From the NCBI GenBank assembly GCA_009801085.1, contig VNWV01000002.1:2914001-2978000 (forward strand): a DNA stretch of 64,000 bases, written 5' to 3'. The notes beneath the pieces are model-generated. The model worked only from the letters and a program-made list of their open reading frames with translations. It had not been told where the DNA came from and made no database searches. The translations under genes were made by a program, and so were the position numbers. This stretch comes from Lasiodiplodia sp. COLG20. Taxonomy: Eukaryota > Ascomycota > Dothideomycetes > Botryosphaeriales > Botryosphaeriaceae. Shown one piece after another: positions 46,295 to 58,300 of the stretch. The first letter of the stretch is position 1; each line of letters opens with the position of its first letter.

Positions 46295-47497
46295 ATGCCT
46301 CCCAAGAAGTCTGCCGCTGCCGCGCCCAAGAAGGTCGTCGGTGCTACCCCCGCCCACACCTCCTACCAAGGTATGCTGCACCCACCCACGCCGATGCCAT
46401 GCAATCGCTCCATGCCCATCGTGTTCTCCGGCCAATGCTGATTCGGTACCGTAGCCATGATTTCGGATGCTATTCTTGCTGTGAGTCCACGTTCTCCGGC
46501 GCATTACGGTCGCACTCGCGCCGCGCTGCGCGCCCCCGCCGCGCGCCCGATCTGTGCCCGCCAACCGGCCGTTTCGAGGCCTGCAATGCCTGAGCAAGCT
46601 TGCTAACGTCTTTCTCCGTCTCTCAGCTCAAGGAGCGTTCCGGTAGCAGGTTGGTTTTCCCATCTTGCGCGTGCACCTCGCCGTCGCGTGACGTGTCTTG
46701 CTCTTGACTTGCCCGAATGAGGTTCTGACACGACTGTACAGCCGCCAAGCCATCAAGAAGTATGTCAAGGCCAACAACAAGATCGGCGACATCACCCCTG
46801 CTCAGTTCAACTCCCACATCAACCGTGCTATCCAGCAGGGTGTGGAGAAGGGTCACTTTGACCAGCCCAAGGGTGAGTTTTGCAACCGAGCTTGCCCATG
46901 CGCTGCTAACCATGCCTGTGTTGCGTAGGTGCCTCTGGTCCGGTGAAGCTCAAGAAGTCGGACAAGAAGGAGATCCCGAAGAAGGCCTCGCCTCCTGCTA
47001 CTAAGAAGGAGGCCCCTAAGAAGGCTGCTGCTGCTCCTAAGGTCAGACCCGTAGCAACTGAACGATGGTCCCGTGATTCTAACTCATCCACAGAAGGCTG
47101 CTGAGAAGAAGGCGGCTCCCGCTAAGAAGGCCACCACCACCAAGAAGGCTGCTGCGCCCAAGAAGGCCGCTGCTGTCAAGGCTGCACCCAAGAAGGCTGC
47201 CGCCGCCGCCAAGCCCAAGGCCAACGCCGGTCGTCCTCGCAAGGCCGCCGCCACCTCGGTATGTTATCGCCATGAGCGAAGTCGCAGCTGAGCTGACTCG
47301 AACCCCAGGCCCCTGCTGTCGAGGACAAGCCCCCCACAGTCCTGGGCAAGACCAAGTCTGGACGTGTGACCAAGACCAAGGCTCCTCAATCCAAGCCGGC
47401 CGCGAAGAAGGCTGGCGCAAAGAAGGCTGCGCCGGCAAAGAAGGCGACGCCCAAGAAGGCGACGCCGAAGAAGGCCGAGGCTGACACCAAGGCTTAA
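46295..47497 (+). CDS. Linker histone H1
   Basis: Binds linker DNA at the nucleosome. Seven exons: 46295-46370, 46455-46480, 46627-46649, 46742-46872, 46929-47041, 47094-47258, 47309-47497; 240 residues. The globular winged-helix domain is spread over exons 1-5: HTSYQAMISDAILALKERSG, SSRQAIKKYVKANNKI, FNSHINRAIQQGVEKGHFDQ and ASGPVKLKK. The C-terminal tail is the usual Lys/Ala/Pro-rich segment with repeated KKAA and PKKA units. Exons 2 and 3 are only 26 and 23 nt. All splice sites are GT-AG and phases match (1, 0, 2, 1, 0, 0). Filamentous fungi usually have one H1 gene. Confidence 0.93.
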
Positions 47498-49168
47498 GAA
47501 GTGACGTCGCACGATTCTGCCCTTCTACTCCGGACTTATTCTTCTTGCGGTGTCTGATAACATTAACTCTCGGTAACGTCACAGGGTGTTGCTGTCGTTT
47601 GTCGGGCAAGGGAGGTGGGGATTGCGGCGTTCTCACGGGTGTCCTTCGCGGTCTGATATCCTCGCATCCATCTTTCGGGCGCGGCGCGTTGTGTACTCCG
47701 GTCGGGTGCGTGGGTGCGCAGGGTGTGTTTACGGTTACGACGGGCTTGTCTTTTTTGCTGTTACGGTTCGAGGTGTGGGATCCATGGGTACATGTTTTAT
47801 TTCCGTTGCGCCTCCGCTTTTGCTGTTTCTGCTGGGAAACGAAGGGTACTATGTATGCCGGGCGTTTGGGGGGTTTGGTTTTGCTGGGCTTTACACAGTC
47901 ACGCGGGAGGCAGTTTGCCGCGCGTAGAAAACGAGACTTTCTCCTGACACTTGACGGCACTCGTGAGCTCTGGAGTACAATGAGTGTGAGAGGCGGAGAA
48001 TGGCAGGGCATTGGACCGGGGGGCAACTTTGCTCTTTCAAAGTACTGCGGCAGGCCCTATAGCGAGTAAGTAGCGCAAGCTATCTTTGGATATAGTCATT
48101 GCTTTAACTGCCCGTATTAAACGTCTGATATACAGAAAAACAAATTCACGCTAGCCTCCGGCTGCAAGACCCACCTCTCTGCACGATTGAAGCGGGAACA
48201 TTGCAGAGTGTGTTTAGGAATTGCAAGAACGGGTTGCCAGCCGAGTGCTAACTGCATTGAGTGGCGGATGATACGAGTGTTCTCTATTGATAGTAACTCG
48301 AGTGGTGAGCTCGCTGCTGGAGATCTGCATGACAGCGCTAGACAGCACATCAGCTCGCCAACGGAGGCCCGTTTCAAGTGTGCAGGCCACGCAATAGCGG
48401 GAAGCTCTGCGGTCCCGGCTCCGGGGATGAGGCATGGGCGAAAGAAGGACCGAAACTGGCAGGCCGGCGCTCGCATGCGACGGGCTGGGCGGCTTTGGGG
48501 CTCAGCGGCGTCCGAGACGCAATGAGGCTCTGTGCAGCGCGCGGAAGTCGCGGCATGTGATGTCCCGTATCGCCCCTGTCGCAGGAGATGAGCGCCGGCG
48601 AAGGCTGTGGCTGCGGACTGCAAACCGCGGGCTCCGGCTTGCGCTGGCCGCAACCTGCGCTGGCACTGCGAGCTGACGGCCCGGCCGTGGTCGCAACAGC
48701 GCTCTCGCCGGCAGCGCGGTCATGGGCGCTGCAAATAGAAACCACGTGTGGGCACCTATGGAGAGGCTGAGGCTGTGTGGCTCGGAGCTGGAGCGCGCGC
48801 AAGCCGAAATGACGCCCGGCCAGGCTGGGTTGATGAGGCGCGCCGCAGCTTGGCCTTCTTTGTCATCCTAGCCAGCCCACGACTGCCCACCAGCCCGCGC
48901 GAACTTCTCCCTTGACATCGCATCTCGACATTGTTTCCTGTGATACCCCCTCCGCGCCCTCTCGCAACCACCCTCCCGCCCCGCCGCCTGCCCGCCGCCC
49001 GCCAAGCGACGCATCCGTCGCCCAGGAGGCTGCCTTACTCGTGCTCCTCGAGTCGCAATCTATCAAGCCCCAGGACTGGCCAAGCCCCCCGTCCGCTGCC
49101 AGAGCGTCCTCCTGGCTGCGTCGCCCATGCCCACCCGCTCGTGATCAGAGCATCCAGCCTCCCTCGCC
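47498..49168. other. Intergenic region between H1 and MSS4
   Basis: 1.7 kb. A plus-strand open frame just after H1 (47545-48069) is likely 3' UTR of a GC-rich gene. The C-rich last 300 bp look like the MSS4 leader. No gene supported. Confidence 0.5.
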
Positions 49169-52047
49169 ATGCCCTCCTTCCTCGCCGACGACGCCGACCG
49201 TGCCGCCTACCAAGCTTCCTACTCCCAATACGCTCCCTCGTCGGCGCTGAGCGAGAAGCAACCCCCGCTGACCAACGGCGCCTCCAATGCCACTCAGCAC
49301 TACTCGACCACCCGCGTCTTGACCAACGGCACCTCCATCTCGAGCCAGGCTTCGTCGCTGCCAAACGGTGGTCCCGTCGGCGGTCCCCACGACGACAAGA
49401 AGTCGCCCGGCCACTCCATGGACACGGCTCGTGTCTCGCATTCTGAGTCGACCCGAAACCAGCTGGACGGTGCGGACGCAGGAGGAAGACTGGGAACCCG
49501 CGACGACGGATACTTTGCCGCTGTGCAGAACGGTGTCGCCGAGGACGGTTGTCTGACCACCCACGTGAGGCTTGAGCCGTCATCGCCCCACGGAGACGGC
49601 CCTCAACCCGCCAGGACCGTCGCGCTATCGCCCACGCAAACCGCGCCCGAGCCGCCCGTCTCCCAGAGGAAGAACTCGACCGCCACCACCTCGAGCCACC
49701 CCGCTCCTGACCAGACCCTGCGCGTGCCTGGCTCGTCGACGCATCGTCTCTCCTCGCCTCCCGCATTCGGCGGCAACCCGCCGGGCTCCTCATCGACAGC
49801 CTCCACCGCCCAGGCCCCTGGACTGCAGCACCGCCACACCCTGGAGGTCCCCAAGGCATCCGGCTACCGCTCCTCACGAGAGGCTCAGCGCAACTCGGAC
49901 GACATGGTCGTTTCGGCCACCGGACGCTTTTCTCCCAACACGCCTACCAAGAGAAGAGGCTCCATGTCGCTGGTCAGGCGCACCACGCGCTCAATGCAGT
50001 CGGATGTGCACCTCGACGAAACCCAGGCCGACGAAGATGCTGCTCGCTGGGCAGAGCATATTCGCCAGAAGAGAGCGAGCAAGAGAAAGAGAAAGGAGGA
50101 CGAAGATGATGACCGTGTGGTGGTGGGGACGAAGGTGGACCAGAACCACGTGAACTGGGTTACGGCCTACAACATGTTGACCGGTATCCGTTTTACCGTC
50201 TCGCGGACGAATGCCAAGATGGACCGGCCGCTTACCGATGCTGATTTCGAGGCTAGGCATAAGTTCTCCTTCGATATGTAAGTCAAGCTTTACCACCCTG
50301 CCTTTGGGAAGCCAATACTAACTCGCTCTCGACAGCACTGGCAACGAGCTGACGCCGTCCGCCAAATACGACTTCAAGTTCAAGGACTACGCGCCCTGGG
50401 TGTTCCGCCATCTGCGGCAGACGTTCAAGATCGACCCTGCGGACTACCTGATGTCGTTGACTAGCAAGTACATTCTTTCCGAACTGGGATCTCCCGGCAA
50501 GAGTGGAAGCTTTTTCTATTTTTCGCGAGACTATAAGTACATCATCAAGACCATCCACCATGCCGAGCACAAGTTCCTCCGGAGGATCCTCAAGGACTAC
50601 TACAACCACGTTCGGGAGAACCCCAACACGTTGCTTTCTCAGTTTTACGGTCTTCACCGTGTGAAAATCCCCTACGGCCGCAAAATCCACTTCGTGGTGA
50701 TGAACAACTTGTTCCCGCCGCACAGGGATATCCATCGCACGTTCGACTTGAAGGGATCGACCATCGGAAGAGATTTCAAGGAGGAGGATTTGGAGAAGAA
50801 CCCCAGAGCCACCTTGAAGGATCTCAACTGGTTGAGGCGAAACCTGCACCTGGAGTTTGGTCCTGTCAAGAAGCAGGCTTTCATTGAGCAGATGGACAGG
50901 GATGTGCAGCTCTTGAAGAAGCTGAAGATCATGGACTACTCGCTCTTGGTTGGTATCCATGACCTGGAGAAGGGCAACGAGGAAAACCTCCGCGACAAGA
51001 CCCTGCAGGTGTTCCAGCCCGGTGGAGATGCTGCCGAGGATCACATCCCGGATCCTCTTCAGCGGACGCCCTCGAAGCTGGAAAACGCTCGGAAGGCAAA
51101 GGAGCTCCGCCAGATCATCAAGAACCAGAAGCCGATTCCCATGGACCAGAGCAGCAATAAGATGCCAGATGACGTGCAGGAGACTCGGAAGCACTTCTAT
51201 TTCTACAGCGACGATGGGGGCTTCCAGGCCACCCACGAGAACAACACGCCCGGAGAGGAGATTTACTACCTGGGAATCATCGATTGCTTGACTCACGTAA
51301 GTATTGCAAGTCGGGCCGTGCATGAGTATTTTCAATTAACTTGTGACGCAGTACTCTTTTATCAAACGAATGGAGCATTTCTTCAAGGGTCTCACAAACA
51401 CAGAGTCTCAAATCTCCGCCATCCCTCCGGAACGGTACGGCGATCGCTTCGTGCGCTTCATCAGTGGTGTCACCAAGACGCGCGAGCTCGCCGAGCAGGA
51501 GAAACAGCAGGGAGAGGTCATAAACGACCCTGCATTGAAGGGTGTTAACCTGCAACCGACCGACGAGGTCATGGAGAAGGCCGAGCACCAAGCGCAGAAA
51601 TCAATTCGGCACGGCGCGCACGAGGATGATGTGCCCGAGCGCGCCATCCACCCAGCTCGTAGCCCTTCGGCGGAAAGAGGGGAGCCTCACGGGAGCATTC
51701 TACCTGTCGTTGAGGAGGTCGGCGAGTCCGGAAGCGTCGGCGGCCGCAGTCACGAAGCATCTCCTCATCTACGTCCGAGCTCCGAGCTGCCCATCAGGCC
51801 ACCCCCTACGCCTCCCAAGGACAGCAGGGATGAGGATCAGCGGCCGCCCACTCCTCCCAAGGACGGCCGGTACCAACCGCAGGGCTCGCCACCCACGCCG
51901 CCGAAGGAAGAGCGCGGCCGTTCCCAGGATAAGACACTCCCGGTTCCGCCGCCGAACTTTGCCAGCACCTTCACCCGAAGCCCGCCTCGGATGAAACCAG
52001 TGGACATGGAGGAGAGAGTCGCAAGAGTGGATGCGCGGGTCAACTAG
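49169..52047 (+). CDS. MSS4: Phosphatidylinositol-4-phosphate 5-kinase (Mss4 type)
   Basis: Makes PI(4,5)P2 at the plasma membrane, controlling actin, endocytosis and cell-wall signalling. Three exons, 49169-50277, 50336-51296, 51352-52047; 921 residues. Residues 1-330 are disordered and Ser/Pro-rich with a basic KRASKRKRKED stretch. The PIPK domain (about 330-790) shows VTAYNMLTGIRFTVSRTNAK, the glycine-rich loop GSPGKSGSFFYFS and the ATP-binding Lys in YIIKTI. It also shows FYGLHRVK, HRTFDLKGSTIGR and the signature LKIMDYSLLVGIHD. The last exon has IIDCLTHYSFIKRMEHFFK across the splice site and SAIPPERYGDRFVRFI, the substrate-selecting end. A tail with three PPTPPK(D/E) repeats follows. Confidence 0.95.
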
Positions 52048-53926
52048 AGTGGCCACTTTTTCTGATTGCCAAGTTGGCATTCGCTTGCTGCCATTGCTGC
52101 TGCTGGAGATACCCTAATCTGCTTGGACCGCTGCTTTGCCTCGGTCTGAAAAATAATCTGTTGTTGGGATAACCACAACACAACTCACTCACTCCATTTC
52201 CTTTGTGTTTTTCCTTTGGCGTCTTGTCATGTTTTGAGGTCGCTTTTTTCACTCTCTTTCTTCCTCGCTCTGAAAAATCCCCGTCTCCGCCCCATCCTCC
52301 CGCATGGGGAGGAAATACGGAAGAGTCAGGTGGGGAAGAGAGAAGCAAAAGAAAGGAGACCAACAAGAGATGGGGTGAGGCGGGGCGGGGGTGCAGTTGA
52401 GTCCCGTGTGAAGTCGATCTGTTTGCACTACGTCACGGCCTTCTAATCTGCTGCTGCTGCCTCCTTTGTCTTCTCTTTTCTGGAAATGACCCAGACATGA
52501 GCATCATGCAATCCTTGTATCACATCATTTTTCATCGTCATTGTTGTCGCTGTCATCATCATCATGGGAATTGGGGAAAGAAAGAAGCCCGAAAAGCCAA
52601 ATACCAAAACTACGTCTTCGTATGGAGCATCCAGGGATTGATCCATACGCACATACACCACACCACAACCATCTATCCATTCAGACACTCTTTCCTATGT
52701 CAGGTCTCCTAATCCTGTCTTTTGATTGTCTCGTCTTCGGCTCTCGCCGCCTTCTCTTCTTTGCTTGATCGTACAAGGGGCAGCACTGACTACCTCTTGA
52801 TATTGCCAAGCCCCCGTTTTCTTCTCGTGTGGGTTGTGCTGCTTCGTAGTGTTGCTGTTAACGCATGATACCACGGCGTTTTTCTCTCTTAGTTCTTCTC
52901 ACTACCTTTCTTCGCTTTATATATATCACTTGTTTTCCGTCTCTCTCCTCTTCACCTCCTGGACTTGTGCGAAGAAATAAAAAGGCCGCGACAGCACATT
53001 CGGTCGTGCCTCCGTCTTGATTAACTGTCTGGACTTCAATTCGATTCGATAATCGAGAGTCCTTTCCGCAATTTCTGGCCTTTTCTCGCTGCTTGGGAGT
53101 ATTCTTCTGTTGTTAGCGTTTCTCTGTTCCTCCTTTTGACCAGTCGGTTATTTTGTTTTCCTCTCGTTGTCTTTGTTGGAGGCGTAAACGTTGTCAATTT
53201 TGAAACCTGTTCTTCCGCTCGCCGCCGACACTGTGGATTCAGCTTTGTGGTCCCCTCACTCTTCTTGTAAATATAGAGAGAAGAAAGGGAAAAGAACAGG
53301 AGCTCTTTCTCATGTGAACCATGGTTGATATTGTAATCTTTGCTATGGTTATGTGATTTCCATGCTGTGATTATCGTTGATATGTTCTTGCGCTCCTGGC
53401 TGCACTAGCACGACAACCACAGACGGGCTTTTCTGTGTCGTGGTTGTGGGTAGTTTGCTACAGACTCCTGAGAAAATGTTCATTTCCTGACAATCTAGAA
53501 TTAGCGTGGTTGTCATTGGCAAACAAAAACTGATGCACGTCAAAAGTCACACCAGGTTCAGCGCTTTTGTTACATCACCCGTATTCGATGTGCTTTGGCC
53601 GATGAGTATATCTTACAGTGTTTGTTTCTAAATGCATTCTTGACTACAGGTTGTTCGGACGATGTTCATCCACTGCGATGTTTAGGCATTCGAAGTATAG
53701 AAGTCTTTCCTTGAATCATTATGGACAATCGTGGATATGCAACTTATGCTCGAGTATGCACTTGCTGCAGAACGGAAGTCAAGGGTAAGTCCGTATATAT
53801 CACGTCTTTCTCTTCCGCCGGCGACGTTTTCGAGCTCAGGTTTGTCAGTCTTGTGAGAACGATAACGATAGATGTCTATTTTTCGTAGCTGGGGTAAATG
53901 GATTTACAGAGACTGCCAACCAAGTA
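52048..53926. other. Convergent region with pyrimidine-rich stretch and TATA motif
   Basis: 1.9 kb between the 3' ends of MSS4 (+) and GUP1 (-). The section ~52730-53300 is strongly T/C-rich on the plus strand and has TATATATAT at 52918-52926 and AATAAA near 52975. It looks promoter- or leader-like, but no coding frame follows, so a non-coding transcript or long 3' UTR is possible. Confidence 0.45.
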
Positions 53927-55970
53927 TCAACACTTCATCTTAATACCTGCTCTCAATTCCTCTTCTCTGATCTCAAACATGACCTGCACACCGACAAATA
54001 GCGCGCCGCACGCCAAAGCAAAAAAGGTCAATCCGGACGCCGACCCAAAAATGCCTCTAGCCAGCCCCTCCAGGCCGTCCAGCCCAACAGCAAAGCCAAC
54101 CAAGTTCGCGGCCATCATGAAGAGAATCTGAGCAACAGCGCCAACTCCGCACAAGACGCGGTAGGCGTTGGGGCGGTTAGCCCATTTGCGTTTGGGGAAG
54201 AGGAGAGTGGCAATCATCTCAGGGGCGACAAAGAATGTGATGAGCCAGCCCCACATGAGCAGGCGTAGCTGGATGTCATGCCAAAGAGCGACGAAAGTGA
54301 AGATGGCGAGGTATGTGAGCATAACGGAAAAGATGCTGCGTCCGTGGCCACTGCCGCCCAAGGGGATGAATATGTAGCGGATCAGCCAGCGGTTGTAGCT
54401 ACGGTGCCAGCCACGCCAAAAGCCGGATATGCTATAGTTGTTGCTCATGCAGCGAACCATGTTCTCAGGGGGGTCAACGTTGTCAAGGAGGGCCCACAGG
54501 CGGAAGAAGCGCCATGGAAGAAGCAGCTTTAGCCAGATGTGGTGCAGGTTGAAAAAACCAAGCATGCTGAGCTGGAAAGGTGTGTAGGCGTCCCAATCAG
54601 GCTGCACATGGAAGATTGCAACGGCATAGATGTAGTGAATGATGACCTCCATGGCAAGGAGGGCCAGGAGGAAGCGAATGGCATAGCGAGTATTGCGTTC
54701 ACGCGTGATACTCGGCACACAATAACGCTGTTGGGAAATGTAGTCATTGAAGGTGAGAATCGGGCCGGCATTGTAGAGAGGGGAATACAAAGCATATGCC
54801 ACGAAATTGCGGAACGAGTAATCAGCTGGCTTTGCGGGAGTGGAGACTCGGTCGCGCTCGGATAGGTTGGCAGGATCGAGTTGTTTCTTCTTTTGCTTGT
54901 GAGCAGCGTGCACTGGTTGCGGTTGTGTTGCAAGATGCTTACCTCAATGGGACTTCCGCCCTGCATATTCAAGCTCCAGTAGTAGTCCATGCTGAAACTA
55001 ATCAAGCGAAGAACGGTGATGTTGAAAAGGACCTCCCAGCGCGGGTTCAGCCCTCCGCAACTGTCCAGCCATTCTCCCCACGTGCCCGAGCCATCGCCAC
55101 CATGAATGAAGGCGGCAATATGCTTGAAGGGGTAGCCTCGGAAGACCTCGTTCGAGAACAAAGTGCAGATGTTGAATATCCACGCAGCAGCCGGAACGTA
55201 GCTTCGGGGCAAGGTGGTGGTGATTTTGTAATTGAGATAGAGGATCAGCAGAACCTTGGCTGCCGAGAAGCCATGCAGCGCAGATATGAAGACAATAGCA
55301 AAGCCAAAGTCGAAAGAAACGCGTTGTTCCAGCCTCGCATCCGCGGCAGCAAATGCCGTCAATCCTTGCGTAAGTTGGTGTCCGCCGGGGGTCGAGGCGG
55401 GCCGGACTTGGGTATATGAGTCGGCGCGGCACAGGTAATCGTAGGTTTTGCGGAGGATGGGGTGAACGAGAGCTATGACGAAGAGATAGGGGAGGTTGTC
55501 GCGGAATGATGCGTACTGGCCGTCGGAGTTGTCCTGTGGTTTTAATTAGCACGGGGGCAGCCGCGTAAGGTCACACCAGAACATACCACTTTCCGGCCAG
55601 GTATCCAGCCGTCAGACAGGAGAGGCTCGATTTTCGGGTAATTGGGGTGCGAAGCTGGAGGGAGTCAGCTTCTAGGACCAGGTCGCAGAGAAGACAGCGC
55701 AGCACCTTTGGAGACATAGTAGACGACATAAAACATGGACGGTATGGCGGTCAAGAAGACCAAGTAGTAGAAGTAGAATTCGAGAGTGCCCCATCTGGAC
55801 GGCTGCGAGCCGGCGGCTCTCGACACCTTGGCTTCATTGGGCGCGGGTTTCGCAGGGTCGATAGCGGGCTCGGCGGCAGGCTGCTTCGGAGGCGTGGCCG
55901 AGGAGGTGGTGAAGCGGGTGTCGAGGGTGTCGAGCGAGTACAGGCGGCGCAGAAAGCCGAGCAACGCCAT
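53927..55970 (-). CDS. GUP1: Gup1-type membrane-bound O-acyltransferase (MBOAT)
   Basis: ER membrane enzyme that remodels the lipid of GPI anchors (re-acylation at sn-2) and affects glycerol uptake and wall structure. Four exons, complement: 55970-55706, 55654-55587, 55533-54943, 54889-53927; 628 residues. Seen: first membrane helix FYFYYLVFLTAIPSMFYVVY, SDGWIPGRKVDNSDGQYASF, repeated hydrophobic segments and the Gup1-typical LDPANLSERDRVSTP. NMVRCMSNNYSISGFWRGWH carries the MBOAT Asn region, and FTFVALWHDIQLRLLMWGWL holds the catalytic His. The acceptor of the last intron is uncertain: AAAAG before 54889 gives IEKKQLDPANL, CACAAG before 54895 adds two residues. Divergent from ARP4. Confidence 0.92.
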
Positions 55971-56267
55971 GGCGGAACCGGCTATAGCATGGCAGAGGGA
56001 GAGGAACGAGCGACTGGAGGGCACTTGAGCACGAGAGGAGTGCTGATGGCTGGCAGCCGAGGAGCTTAAGTTCGCGGAGCCCCGTGCGCCACCGCCAGGA
56101 ACGAGACGATCGCTCGCGTCGCTGAGCTCCATCGCGACCACCCACCCACCCGCCGCCCACGCTGCTTCGGCCTCAACCCCGCTGGCCCTCCCCCGCCCGC
56201 CCGTGCATCTCGCGCCCCGAATACACGCGACCCACGCGCCCCCTGCAGCGCCCCAGCCTGCTCCACC
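55971..56267. promoter_or_regulatory. Divergent promoter of GUP1 and ARP4
   Basis: 297 bp between the start codons, C-rich on the ARP4 side, with no TATA box seen. Confidence 0.55.
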
Positions 56268-57916
56268 ATGGCGCTGCCCAGCTCCCAGCTGCCGGCCACC
56301 AACGAGTATGCCGGAGGTGAGCTCCAATTGCACCCGCGCGCCCGCGGCCTTACTGACGCCCGCGTGCAGACGAGGTCTCTGCCATCATCCTTGACCCCGG
56401 CTACTCGACTACCCGCGCCGGATTCGCCGGCGAGGACGTGCCCAAGTCCGTCATTCCGACTTTCTACGGCGTGCGCGAGGCCGAGTCGAACCCAATCTTC
56501 GGCGAGAACGCGATCCACAACCCGCTGTCGAACCTCGAGATCCGGAACCCCTGGTCCACCGACGGCATTGTTGAGGACTGGGAAACCGCAACCAAGCTAT
56601 GGGAGTACTCCATCACCTCGCGCCTGACCGGCACCAAGGAGCAGAATCCGGCCAGGAACGGCCTGAACGACGCCTCGAACGGCGACATGGACGTCGAGAT
56701 TGAGGCTCAGTCCGAGACGGAAAAGCCGCTGGAAGGCTCGCCCCTGCTCATGACGGAGCCGGGCTGGGCCACCACAAAGCACCGCGAGAAGTGCATCGAG
56801 GTTGCCATGGAGGAGTGGGGCGCGCCTGCATTCTACATACAGAAGACCGGAGTTCTGGCGGCGTACGCATGCACCCCGCTGCCGCCATGAGATCAGTGTG
56901 CTGACCGCCATCAGATTCGCATCGGGAAAGCCGTCGGCACTGGTCATTGACGTCGGTGCTGCCACGACTTCTGTCACCCCGGTCATCGATGGCATGGTGA
57001 TCAAGAAGGGTACGTCGGTAGCCTCCAACGAAAGCGGCTTTGCAATTGACTTGTTGTTTAGGCGTTGTCAAGTCTCCACTTGCTGGCAACTTCGTTTCCA
57101 ACCAAATACGCTTGGTGTTCCAGCAGTCCCAACCTCCCATTCCGCTAACGCCTCACTACATGGTGGCATCCAAGACTCCCGTAGAAGCCGGCGCTGCTGC
57201 TCAAGCTATCTACAAGAAGTTCGACAAGGAGCCGACTGCATCATTCCGTAGGCTGGAAGAGGAGCGCGTGCTTACTGAATTCAAAGAGTCGGTGGTGCAG
57301 GTGTGGACCGGCGGGAAGTTCAGTGGCAACGCCGACGAAGTGTACAGCAATAGTCCAGGCAGGCCTTTCGAGATGCCCGACGGATGGAACCAAGTGTTCC
57401 GTGCTGAACGGTTCAAGGCGGTTGAAGGCCTGTTCGACGCCAAGGCGGCGCTGATGGTGCGTGTCGGACTGAGTCTCGCCGGCTTGCAAATGGGCTGACT
57501 TGAGTGGAAATAGGACGCGGAAAACCCCAGGCCACGCGATGACCAGACGATTCCGCAGCTGGTAGTGCAAGCTCTCAGCCACGTCGATGTCGAGATGCGG
57601 CCCGCTCTTCTGGCCAACATCGTGGTTACTGGTGGCTCGTCTTTGATAGTCGGCTTCAACGACCGGCTCAACCAGGAGCTTGCCCAGATTTACCCCGGCC
57701 CAAGGATCAGGCTGCAGGCGCCAGGCAACACTGTAGAGCGCAAGTACGCTAGCTGGATTGGCGGCAGCATCCTTGGTAGCTTGGGCAGCTTCCACCAGGT
57801 AAGACTTTCTCTTGGCGTGTCGATTGTCGCGATGCTGACAGCGATGGCAGCTCTGGGTCAGCAAGAAGGAATACGACGAACATGGTGCTAGCATTGTGGA
57901 GAAGCGTTGCAAGTAA
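56268..57916 (+). CDS. ARP4: Actin-related protein 4 (Arp4)
   Basis: Nuclear actin-related subunit of the NuA4, SWR1 and INO80 chromatin complexes. Six exons, 56268-56316, 56370-56862, 56915-57009, 57062-57456, 57514-57798, 57851-57916; 460 residues. The actin fold is clear: [20 protein letters not shown] (phosphate 1), [52 protein letters not shown] (phosphate 2), [20 protein letters not shown] and [19 protein letters not shown]. The protein ends with the usual [20 protein letters not shown]. An insert rich in Asp/Asn/Glu near residues 115-145 separates the domains, as in other Arp4 proteins. All introns are GT-AG, with branch CTGAC visible in three. SMC4 follows in tandem after 384 bp. Confidence 0.95.
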
Positions 57917-58300
57917 GGCTATTTCCAAGATCTTGAATTGACGCAGTGCGGACAAAAAAAAAATGAGAAGAGAAGAAGGCATGATGGCTCCTAGCGGCTC
58001 TCAAGTCGGCACAGCCAAAAGCGCACGTAGAGGGCGGCCAGGCTGAGATATGACCATGATGCGTTGGATTGAAGTACGAGATAAACGGAGGAAAAGGACA
58101 GGCAATTTGTGGGCTTAGACGAAATTATCAGCATACTGCAAAAATGCAAAGACGGCGCTCGCGTCGCGTCCCATGGACCCTGCGTGACGTCGGGGCGGCG
58201 CGCCAAGACGCGGCCGTGCGCGTCGTGTGTTTACCTACAGCCAGGTGTTTTGGCTGCATGCGACGACTCCATCCAGCCCTCCCCACGTCCCCATTGCACA
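57917..58300. other. Intergenic region between ARP4 and SMC4
   Basis: 384 bp holding the ARP4 3' UTR and the SMC4 promoter. It includes an A10-type run near 57954-57963. The SMC4 frame is open from 58109, but 58301 is the better start. Confidence 0.6.

Noticed and set aside
47545..48069. 174-codon open frame directly after histone H1
   Set aside because: Gly/Cys/Leu-rich with no domain; best read as H1 3' UTR.
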